Below are positions 1 to 5,843 of a stretch of 8,587 bases of DNA, piece by piece. A program made the translations under genes and the position numbers. A model generated the notes under the pieces. That model did not search any database. It was not told where the DNA came from and saw nothing but the letters and a program-made list of their open reading frames with translations. This DNA is from a bacterium. GTDB taxonomy: Bacteria > SZUA-79 > Acidulodesulfobacterales > Acidulodesulfobacteraceae. The first letter of the stretch is position 1. Each line of letters opens with the position of its first letter. Location: NCBI GenBank assembly GCA_021821565.1, contig JAKACI010000051.1, positions 1 to 8,587 on the forward strand, written 5' to 3'.

Positions 1-54
1 GCAGAAAAATTGATAAAAGAAGAGATTGATAAAATTAAAAATGAAAATATTTGA
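1..54 (+). CDS. C-terminal tail of an unidentified upstream gene (partial)
   Basis: Frame 1 is open from the window edge and ends at TGA 52-54, giving a 17-residue, highly charged tail (AEKLIKEEIDKIKNENI) that looks helical. It overlaps the nadC ATG at 41 by 14 nt, which suggests the two genes are co-transcribed and translationally coupled. Too little is visible to name it. A lysine/glutamate-rich helical end would fit many proteins, such as the coiled-coil end of a tRNA synthetase, but this is only a guess. The reading frame could also be open by chance; the tight overlap with nadC is the main argument that it is real. Confidence 0.45.
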   Translation, partial: AEKLIKEEIDKIKNENI

Positions 55-889
55 TGCCTCGATAATTTCTTTAGTTTCAAATGCGTTAGCCGAAGACATA
101 AAAGGTTCGGACATCACTACAGACGCAATTACAAACAGATATAATCCGCAGATTGAATGTGAGGTTATAACAAAAGAAGAAGGCATAATCTGCGGTTTAA
201 ATATTTTTTCATTGGTTTTTGACATATTAAGCAAAAACAATTATGAAATTAATTATTTTGCAAAAGAAGGCGAAAAATTAACCAAATTTCAAAAAGTTAT
301 TTCTATCAGGACCAAATCCGATATTATCTTATACGGCGAAAGGACGGCGCTTAATTTTCTTCAATTTCTTTCAGGGATTGCAACAGCTTCTAATATTGCC
401 GCAAATGAACTTGCAGGTCTTAAAACAAAAGTTCTTGACACAAGAAAAACGCTTCCGGGATTGCGTATTCTTCAAAAATATGCGGTCAATGTGGGCGGAG
501 CAGGTAACCATAGATTTGATTTGTCGTCGGGCATTTTAATTAAAGATAATCATATAAAGCTTGCGGGTGGAATTAAAAATGCTTTAGAAATGATAAGAAG
601 TTATAATGCAGGATTTAATCAAAAGATAGAAGTTGAAGTAAGCTCAATTGAACAGGTTATAGAAGCTCTCGAAGGAAAAGCGGATATTATAATGCTTGAT
701 AATATGAGCATTGCAGAGATGCAAAAAGCAGTAAAATTAATTAATGGAAATGCTATTATTGAAATTTCAGGAAATGTTACTATAAAAAATTTAAGGGAAA
801 TAGCCGAAAAAACTCATGTTGATTTTATTTCTATGGGTTCTTTAACCAATGCCGTTAAACCGATAGACTTTTCCTTAAATTTTATTTGA
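41..889 (+). CDS. nadC: nicotinate-nucleotide pyrophosphorylase (quinolinate phosphoribosyltransferase)
   Basis: Converts quinolinate and PRPP to nicotinate mononucleotide, CO2 and pyrophosphate in cytoplasmic de novo NAD synthesis. From the ATG at 41 the protein is 282 aa, the usual family length. The frame also reads from a TTG at 26, but the ATG puts the family-typical start first. Family signatures are all present: ERTALNFLQ with SGIAT at about 100-115, DTRKTLPGLR with the QKYAV segment and HRFDLS at about 133-162, KDNH at 168-171, EVEV at 197-200, LDNM at 219-222, EISG at 241-244, and the closing IS-GSLT and DFSL segments. No key residue appears to be missing. There is no strong SD directly before the ATG; a GAAGAG at 19-24 lies 16 nt upstream, so coupling to the overlapping upstream frame is likely. 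It is followed by birA and coaX, all cofactor genes on one strand. A 20-nt tandem duplication spans its stop codon. Confidence 0.96.
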   Translation: MKIFDASIISLVSNALAEDIKGSDITTDAITNRYNPQIECEVITKEEGIICGLNIFSLVFDILSKNNYEINYFAKEGEKLTKFQKVISIRTKSDIILYGERTALNFLQFLSGIATASNIAANELAGLKTKVLDTRKTLPGLRILQKYAVNVGGAGNHRFDLSSGILIKDNHIKLAGGIKNALEMIRSYNAGFNQKIEVEVSSIEQVIEALEGKADIIMLDNMSIAEMQKAVKLINGNAIIEISGNVTIKNLREIAEKTHVDFISMGSLTNAVKPIDFSLNFI

Positions 890-910
890 TTTCCTTAAAT
901 TTTAATTTAA
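871..910 (+). repeat. 20-nt tandem duplication across the nadC stop codon
   Basis: TTCCTTAAATTTTA occurs at 871-884 and again at 891-904, a period of 20 nt. The stop codon TGA (887-889) lies between the two copies. The first copy encodes the last residues of NadC (SLNFI); the second is non-coding. It looks like a small local duplication at the gene end. Confidence 0.6.
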
Positions 911-919
911 TTGTTAATT

Positions 920-924
920 GGAGG
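920..924 (+). promoter_or_regulatory. Shine-Dalgarno site of birA
   Basis: GGAGG is a strong ribosome binding site core, but it sits 13 nt before the birA ATG at 938, longer than the usual 5-9 nt. No ATG, GTG or TTG lies closer in frame, so the ATG at 938 stands as the start. Confidence 0.6.
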
Positions 925-937
925 ATAATTTATAATT

Positions 938-1780
938 ATGGATGTTATTAATGATTTAGATTATATTGATATTTTTGAGATAAAAAAACATCTTAAGACT
1001 AATTTCATCAGTAAAAATATATTTTATGAAGAAAAAGTAGGTTCAACAAATTTAATGGCGAGAGAACTTGCCGTAAAAGGCGCTAAAAACGGCAGTGTAG
1101 TCATTGCCGATACTCAGGATAAAGGAAAAGGCAGAAACGGAAAAATATGGACTTCGCCTAAGGCTTGTAATATATATATGTCTATTATATTAAAACCTAA
1201 GTTTAGTCCTGAAGTTGCTCATGGTATGACTATTCTGGCGGCGGCGGCGGCGGCTGAATCTGTAGAAGAAATTTCTTCTATTACTCCGCAAATTAAATGG
1301 CCTAACGATATTCTAATAAACTCAAAAAAAATTGCAGGGATTTTAACGGAAATGAGTACCCAGAATAAAATAATAGAATATATCATTGTAGGAATAGGCA
1401 TCAATGTAAACCTTAAAGAAGAAGATATTCCTGAAGATATAAAAAATATTGCGACATCTTTATATATTGAAAAAATGAAAATAAAAGGGATTAATATTAA
1501 TAAAGAGAATATATTGATAAACAGAAATAATTTGATAATAAGTTTTCTTAATAAATTTGAAAGATACTATGAAACATTTCTATCCACAGGATTATCGTTA
1601 GTTTTACAATCTTATCAAAAATATTTTGGGATGATAGGAAAAGATGTAGCAATAAATACTGAAAATAATAAAATTAAAGGTCAGGTTGTCGGTATAGATT
1701 CTAAGGGAGCATTATTGATAAAAACAGGAGAAAACGAATTGGAAAAAGTGATTTCCGGTGAACTGACGGTATTAATATAA
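938..1780 (+). CDS. birA: biotin--[acetyl-CoA-carboxylase] ligase, monofunctional (no HTH)
   Basis: Activates biotin to biotinyl-5'-AMP and transfers it to the conserved lysine of biotin carboxyl carrier domains, for example in acetyl-CoA carboxylase. The 280-aa protein has the catalytic signatures GSTN at 35-38, the biotin/ATP loop GKGRNG at 63-68 (family GRGRxG), KWPND at 120-124, KIAGILTE at 131-138 with the catalytic lysine, and GIGINVN at 152-158. A C-terminal SH3-like domain at about 230-280 ends in the typical SGE segment. Only about 29 residues precede the catalytic core, so the N-terminal winged-helix repressor domain of E. coli BirA is absent; this is a group I ligase that should not bind an operator. 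A lysine/asparagine-rich segment at about 175-195 looks like a lineage-specific insertion. Residues 101-106 are six alanines encoded by a GCG microsatellite. It starts 48 nt after nadC and is probably in the same operon. Confidence 0.95.
   Translation: MDVINDLDYIDIFEIKKHLKTNFISKNIFYEEKVGSTNLMARELAVKGAKNGSVVIADTQDKGKGRNGKIWTSPKACNIYMSIILKPKFSPEVAHGMTILAAAAAAESVEEISSITPQIKWPNDILINSKKIAGILTEMSTQNKIIEYIIVGIGINVNLKEEDIPEDIKNIATSLYIEKMKIKGININKENILINRNNLIISFLNKFERYYETFLSTGLSLVLQSYQKYFGMIGKDVAINTENNKIKGQVVGIDSKGALLIKTGENELEKVISGELTVLI
1237..1254 (+). repeat. in-frame (GGC)6 trinucleotide repeat within birA
   Basis: Six uninterrupted GGC units are read in frame as GCG x5 followed by GCT, encoding a six-alanine helix segment. 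In this AT-rich gene the run is a striking local GC island. Gain or loss of units would change the protein by whole alanines without shifting the frame. Confidence 0.85.
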
Positions 1781-1838
1781 TTTATAATTTAATTAATATA
1801 AATTAATAAAAATGATTTATTAAATAGTATATTAATGT

Positions 1839-2678
1839 ATGTTTTTATCTTGCGATATAGGTAATACAAATACGGTATTCGGGGTATATAATAATTTAAA
1901 CGGCGATTATGATAACGATGAAGATATATTCAAAATTTATAGAATTTCAACCCCTCAAATATTTTCAGATAAAGATATTTTTTACGCATTAAGCAAATTG
2001 TTTTCAGACGACGGCATTAGCATTAAGGATGTAAAAAATGCCTGTATTTCATCGGTAGTTCCTTCTCAAAATAAATTTTATGATTCATTTTGCAAATTAT
2101 TAGATTGTAATGCAATTTTTATCTCTTCAGGTTCTAAAACAGGTATTAATATAGCTGTTGAAAATCCGGAAAAATTAGGCGCAGACCGTATTGTCAATGA
2201 TAGTTATGCTTACCATTTAAATAAAGAATTTCAAATCATAGTTGATATAGGAACCGCATTAACAATTGATATTATTGATGAAGACGGAAATTTCAAAGGC
2301 GGCGTTATATTTCCGGGGATAAAAACACTCGCTGTTTGTTTAAATGAAAAAACAGCATCCCTCCCCCTGATAGATATGGATATCTATGATTTTGACAACG
2401 ATAAAAACATTATTACGCCTAATTCTATTATACCTTTAATCGGAAACAATACAGTTAAATCAATTCAGGCAGGCTTATTATACGGGACTATTTTTCTTAT
2501 AGAAGGTTTTATAAAAGAAATACAGGAGCAGTATAACAAAGAAGAATGCAAGGTTATTTTTACGGGAGGACTGTCCAATATAATTGCAGATAAATGTAGA
2601 ATAAAAGGTTTAAAGATAATTGACGGTTTATGGACGATAAAAGGTTTAAAATTTTTATATAAATTAAACACTTTTTAA
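1839..2678 (+). CDS. coaX: type III pantothenate kinase
   Basis: Phosphorylates pantothenate, the first and normally committed step of CoA synthesis, in the cytoplasm. Type III enzymes belong to the ASKHA fold, need a monovalent cation and are not feedback-inhibited by CoA. The 279-aa protein shows DIGNTNT at 6-12 (phosphate 1), GADR at 114-117, the second phosphate motif DIGTALTID at 136-144, GGVIFPG at 154-160, the IGNNTVKSIQAGLLYG segment at 201-216, TGG at 242-244 and a closing DGLWTIKGL. It is somewhat longer than the usual 255-260 aa; acidic, Asn/Asp-rich insertions at about 19-30 and 178-195 account for this. The ATG at 1839 places DIGNTN at the usual position, but no Shine-Dalgarno sequence is visible before it. 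It lies 58 nt after birA and is probably co-transcribed. Its stop codon overlaps that of the convergent gene. Confidence 0.95.
   Translation: MFLSCDIGNTNTVFGVYNNLNGDYDNDEDIFKIYRISTPQIFSDKDIFYALSKLFSDDGISIKDVKNACISSVVPSQNKFYDSFCKLLDCNAIFISSGSKTGINIAVENPEKLGADRIVNDSYAYHLNKEFQIIVDIGTALTIDIIDEDGNFKGGVIFPGIKTLAVCLNEKTASLPLIDMDIYDFDNDKNIITPNSIIPLIGNNTVKSIQAGLLYGTIFLIEGFIKEIQEQYNKEECKVIFTGGLSNIIADKCRIKGLKIIDGLWTIKGLKFLYKLNTF
2675..2678. other. overlapping convergent stop codons (TTAA)
   Basis: The palindrome TTAA holds both stops: TAA at 2676-2678 for coaX on the plus strand, and TAA read on the minus strand from 2677-2675 for the hydrolase. No intergenic terminator is possible between the two genes, so any terminator must lie inside the opposing coding region. 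Confidence 0.95.
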
Positions 2679-3433
2679 ATTTCAAATTCAAGACCGTCAA
2701 AAGATGGGACAATGTTAGGCGGCAAATCGGCAGATAGTTTTTCGTATTCAATTTTATGTCCCATATGCATTAAGTATGTAGTCTCTGATTTTAGCATATT
2801 TGATACTTTAATAGCGTTGTCTACCGTCAAATGCGTAGGATGTTCGTTATATCTTAGAGCGTCAATCATAAGAACCTTAACCCCGCGCAATAAGTCTAAA
2901 GATTCTTCCGGTATTTTTGAAACATCTGTCAAATATGCCATATCTTTAATTCTATAGCCGTTTATCATTTGATTACCGTGAAATACGGGTATTGCTTGAA
3001 TATTTATATTATCAAAATTAATTTTATTATCTATTATAATATTTGGTATTAAATCAGGTTTGCTTGATTGCATTTTTTTTTTAAAAATATAGTCAAATCT
3101 TGTTGTTATAGTGTTTATATCTTTTTCTGATGCATATATCGGTATAGGTCCTTTTTTAATATAGTTAAACATTCTTAAATCATCAATCCCGAATAAATGG
3201 TCGGCATGCGTATGAGTATATAAAACAATGTCTATTCTAAGAATATTATATTTTAACGCTTGAGCTCTTAAATCGGGAGTAGTGTCTATAAGACAATTTA
3301 CCCCATTTTCTTGAATAAATATAGAAGGTCTTAATCTTTTGTTTTTAGGATTGTCCGAAGTGCATACTTCGCAATTGCAACCTATTAAGGGTACCCCCGT
3401 GGATGTTCCGCTGCCAAGCACAAGTATTTTCAT
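2675..3433 (-). CDS. PhnP-like metallo-beta-lactamase-fold hydrolase
   Basis: A 252-aa cytoplasmic protein of the metallo-beta-lactamase superfamily, closest in layout to PhnP, the phosphoribosyl cyclic phosphodiesterase. Seen in the sequence: GSGTSTGVP at 7-15; a cysteine cluster GCNCEVC at 18-24, matching the extra structural zinc site of PhnP; the metal-binding HTHADH at 74-79; H152; TDVS at 169-172; the bridging Asp in IDAL (D191); HPTH at 198-201; MHMGH at 222-226; and the C-terminal FDGLE, which corresponds to the FDGME end of E. coli PhnP. All expected metal ligands are present, so it should be active. It is not next to any phosphonate (phn) gene here, so the substrate is open; a cyclic phosphodiester or cyclic-nucleotide-like compound is plausible. 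The ATG at 3433 is a clear start, but the SD is weak. It converges on coaX with overlapping stop codons, and a repeat copy begins about 19 nt upstream of its start. Confidence 0.9.
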   Translation of the reverse strand: MKILVLGSGTSTGVPLIGCNCEVCTSDNPKNKRLRPSIFIQENGVNCLIDTTPDLRAQALKYNILRIDIVLYTHTHADHLFGIDDLRMFNYIKKGPIPIYASEKDINTITTRFDYIFKKKMQSSKPDLIPNIIIDNKINFDNINIQAIPVFHGNQMINGYRIKDMAYLTDVSKIPEESLDLLRGVKVLMIDALRYNEHPTHLTVDNAIKVSNMLKSETTYLMHMGHKIEYEKLSADLPPNIVPSFDGLEFEI

Positions 3434-3451
3434 CTATTAATTAATATTAAT

Positions 3452-3512
3452 ATAACCTTAATCATGTAATAGAACTTTATATGCCGGATTTCAGCCTGTG
3501 CGGAAATGACTT
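3452..3512 (-). repeat. interspersed repeat, copy A (minus orientation, internally shortened)
   Basis: Read on the minus strand, this starts AAGTCATT and contains an imperfect 8-bp inverted repeat (ATTTCCGC and GCTGAAAT, one mismatch, at 3488-3507), then AATCCGGCAT. It ends with an 18-nt module at 3457-3474 that matches 16 of 18 positions of the same module in copy B. Compared with copies B and C, the middle section is shorter by roughly 20-25 nt. The 32-nt head matches copy C at 24 of 32 positions by hand count. Confidence 0.65.
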
Positions 3513-3541
3513 TGTGAAATTTTATCGCTTCACCTTTTACC

Positions 3542-3625
3542 AGTCATTCCTGCGTAAGCAGGAATTCGGTATTACTTAGCATTGTAATACCCAGATAATT
3601 TCTATTGCAGGATTAAGATATAATA
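3542..3625 (+). repeat. interspersed repeat, copy B (plus orientation)
   Basis: Begins AGTCATT, followed by a perfect 8-bp inverted repeat ATTCCTGC / GCAGGAAT closed by the tetraloop GTAA (3546-3565). A middle section contains AATACCC, then comes the shared 18-nt tail module at 3600-3617. It lies head-to-head with copy A across a spacer of about 29 nt. Confidence 0.75.
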
Positions 3626-3862
3626 TTGAGATTTATTGTATGTATTAATTATTGTATAATGATTAAATAAGCTATATTGTATTATAAGTTCAATTATTTG
3701 GCAAGTTTTTATGATATTAAAATATAAATTATATATAATATTTATATAATAGCGCAAGCCCTGCGATTTTTATAAGAACTATAAAATAGTATAATATTTT
3801 AATATATAATATATTATTGAGAAATGTATATAAAAAAATCATATTATTCATAAATAATGAAA

Positions 3863-3870
3863 AAGAAGGA
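3863..3870 (+). promoter_or_regulatory. possible Shine-Dalgarno site of ntrY
   Basis: AAGAAGGA lies 16 nt before the ATG at 3887, farther than ideal. An in-frame ATG at 3857 is closed by TAG after six codons, so the start cannot move upstream through it. Confidence 0.35.
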
Positions 3871-3886
3871 TAAGTAGGTCGAAACA

Positions 3887-5794
3887 ATGTGTATTAAAAG
3901 AGAAATAATTTTTATATTTATAGGCATATTTTTAGTCATTGTTTCTACTTTTATAGAAACAAGAATGCTTTCATTTTCAGGTGTTTCCATAACTTCAAAA
4001 ATCATAGTTTATGCATATATAAATATAACTATAATTTTATTTCTTTTAATGCTGTTTTTGATTATAAGAAATGTTATAAAACTTTTTCTAGATAAACGAA
4101 GAAATGTACCGGGTTCAAAATTACGTTCCAAGCTCGTTGCTTTATTTGTGCTGGTAAGTCTTATCCCGTCTTTTTTTATGTTTGCGGTTATAATTGCCGC
4201 AGGATTTTTTGCCAACGGAATTAATAAATGGTATGTTCCGAACATTGAAAAAATCATAGGATATTCATTAAGAATAGCAAATTATATAAATAATCGCAAA
4301 TATATTAAAAATACCGCGAAACATAATATCCATGAATCATTACATAAGATAAACAAAATGGCTGAATATATCAGGCATTTTTATGTTAAATATTGGCAGG
4401 TAGGATTCTTAAAAAATCCCATAGAAACGACTTATTTTATTTTATTTTCTACTTTAACCCTCCTTATTTTATTTATTTCTATATGGATTGGATTTTATCT
4501 TTCCAAAAAAATAACGGAGCCGGTGATAAATCTTGTTAAAGGTACCGAAAAAATAGCTTCGGGCGAATTAGATATAAATATTAATTCCGAATCTAACGAC
4601 GAAATCGGAATGCTTATAAGTTCATTTAACAATATGGCTAAAGATCTAAAAAAAAATAAGGAGATTATTGAATATGCTAATTTAAATCTTAAAAATATCA
4701 ATATAGAAATAGAAAGAAGAAGAAAATATATGGAAATTATTCTAAAAAATATAGGCACGGGCGTTATTACCGTTGATTCTTCAGGAAAGATTATTACTAT
4801 AAACAATGCAGCCGAATATATGTTTCAAGTAAATTTTCAAGAATCGGTAAATAAAAATTATAAAGATGTTTTTAGCAAAATTACCTTTTCGGAGATAAGA
4901 GAAGTCATAAAAAATCTTGCTAAAAATAATAAAGAAGAAAGTATTGCAAAAGAAATAAAATTAAATGTAAACGGTAGGCTGCATGTTTATATTATTAATG
5001 TTACTATAATGAAAGATGAAAAAGACGACTATATAGGTTTTATTATTGTTATTAATGATACGACAGATATGATGAAAGCTCAAAGAATGGCGGCATGGGA
5101 AGAAGTTGCTAAAAGAATGGCGCATGAAATAAAAAATCCTTTAACGCCGATAAAATTATCTGCTCAAAGATTAAAAAGAAAATTCGGAGATAAACTCGAA
5201 CATGATAATAAAATATTTAACGATTCCGTTGATATTATAATAAAAGAAGTAGATGATTTAAAAGGTCTTGTAGATGAATTTTCTTTATATGCAAGGCTGC
5301 CTAAAGCAAATTTTAATTATGCCGATATAAATTTATTAATAGAAGAATCTTTCTCTTTTTACAGAAATGCTCATAAAAATATAAAATTTATCGAAAATTT
5401 TAGCAAAAATATGCCGCCGATTTATATAGACAGATTGCAAATTAAAAGAGCTATCGTAAATATTTTAGATAATGCAGTTTATAATATTAATATGAATCGT
5501 AAATACGTAAATAAAAATTACAATAATTTTATTAAGGCGGAAACTTTTTTTAAACAGATAGAACAAATTGTATTAATTAAAATATCCGATACAGGTTCAG
5601 GCATTGAAGAAGAAAATATTGCAAATATATTTGAACCTTATTTTTCTACAAAAAGAGGCGGAACCGGGCTTGGACTTGCTATAACGAGGAATATTATTAC
5701 GGAAAATAACGGAGTAATATATGCGGAAAATATTCCGGGCGGCGGTGCAGAGTTTATTATAGAATTAAAACTAATAAGCGATAAAAATATATAA
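3887..5794 (+). CDS. ntrY: NtrY-like membrane sensor histidine kinase
   Basis: Autophosphorylating inner-membrane kinase, predicted partner of the NtrX-like regulator encoded 49 nt downstream. Domain order in the 635 aa: hydrophobic helices at about 7-28, 38-62 and 83-108; a short extracytoplasmic segment at about 110-180; a fourth helix at about 181-206; HAMP at about 203-255 (ITEPVINL to NNMAKDL); a PAS-like domain at about 280-395; HisKA with the phospho-acceptor His413 in AHEIKNPLTP, preceded by the NtrY-typical AWEEVAKRM; and HATPase with N box NILDNA (525-530), G1 DTGSG (568-572), F box FEPYFSTK (582-589) and G2 GGTGLGLA (591-598). All catalytic motifs are intact. NtrY proteins usually run well above 700 aa; the loss is in the region between helices 3 and 4. 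NtrYX pairs are linked to nitrogen and redox control in other bacteria; the signal here is unknown. The symbol is by architecture and gene pairing. Confidence 0.9.
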   Translation: MCIKREIIFIFIGIFLVIVSTFIETRMLSFSGVSITSKIIVYAYINITIILFLLMLFLIIRNVIKLFLDKRRNVPGSKLRSKLVALFVLVSLIPSFFMFAVIIAAGFFANGINKWYVPNIEKIIGYSLRIANYINNRKYIKNTAKHNIHESLHKINKMAEYIRHFYVKYWQVGFLKNPIETTYFILFSTLTLLILFISIWIGFYLSKKITEPVINLVKGTEKIASGELDININSESNDEIGMLISSFNNMAKDLKKNKEIIEYANLNLKNINIEIERRRKYMEIILKNIGTGVITVDSSGKIITINNAAEYMFQVNFQESVNKNYKDVFSKITFSEIREVIKNLAKNNKEESIAKEIKLNVNGRLHVYIINVTIMKDEKDDYIGFIIVINDTTDMMKAQRMAAWEEVAKRMAHEIKNPLTPIKLSAQRLKRKFGDKLEHDNKIFNDSVDIIIKEVDDLKGLVDEFSLYARLPKANFNYADINLLIEESFSFYRNAHKNIKFIENFSKNMPPIYIDRLQIKRAIVNILDNAVYNINMNRKYVNKNYNNFIKAETFFKQIEQIVLIKISDTGSGIEEENIANIFEPYFSTKRGGTGLGLAITRNIITENNGVIYAENIPGGGAEFIIELKLISDKNI

Positions 5795-5796
5795 TA

Positions 5797-5831
5797 TCTA
5801 TAATATAAAAGTATATTAATGATATTATAGA
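5797..5831 (+). promoter_or_regulatory. 10-bp inverted repeat overlapping the ntrX ribosome binding site
   Basis: TCTATAATAT at 5797-5806 pairs perfectly with ATATTATAGA at 5822-5831 across a 15-nt loop. The 3' arm takes in the first three bases of the ntrX SD (AGAAAGG, 5829-5835; 8 nt before the ATG). In the mRNA this could partly hide the SD. The stem is almost all A-U and therefore weak, and such repeats can arise by chance in AT-rich gaps. Confidence 0.4.
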
Positions 5832-5843
5832 AAGGTTATTTAA

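Larger units (their letters stand above)
3434..3886. other. 453-nt intergenic region between divergent genes
   Basis: Separates the minus-strand hydrolase from ntrY on the plus strand. The first 190 nt hold two oppositely oriented copies of the interspersed repeat (3452-3512 and 3542-3625). The rest is very AT-rich. TATAAT hexamers occur at 3655-3660 and 3790-3795 without a convincing -35 partner, so promoters for ntrY cannot be placed with confidence. A short CGCA/TGCG hairpin followed by ATTTTTAT lies at 3763-3781. I see no tRNA, no longer open reading frame and no sigma-54 site; a TGGCAAG at 3699 lacks the matching -12 GC. Confidence 0.7.

Noticed and set aside
26..40. TTG at 26 as the nadC start
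   Set aside because: It would add five unsupported residues and lies only 1 nt after the GAAGAG, too close for that to act as its SD; the ATG at 41 matches the usual family start.
1219..1404. Minus-strand open frame of about 61 codons inside birA
   Set aside because: Antisense shadow of the clearly coding birA frame, without SD or family features.
2465..2751. Overlapping minus-strand open frames across the end of coaX
   Set aside because: Low-complexity translations lying over coaX; coaX and the PhnP-like gene account for the region.
3699..3714. Possible sigma-54 site starting TGGCAAG before ntrY
   Set aside because: The -12 part reads TATG where TTGC is required, and no GC dinucleotide occurs at the correct spacing.
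3801..3815. Perfect A/T palindrome before ntrY
   Set aside because: Consists only of alternating A and T in a very AT-rich stretch and is expected by chance.
3857..3877. Six-codon upstream frame before ntrY
   Set aside because: Too short and lysine-only in character; such frames are common in A-rich leaders and no SD precedes it.
4495..4806. Minus-strand frame of about 103 codons inside ntrY
   Set aside because: Antisense to HAMP/PAS coding sequence; hydrophobic translation is an expected mirror of AT-rich coding DNA.
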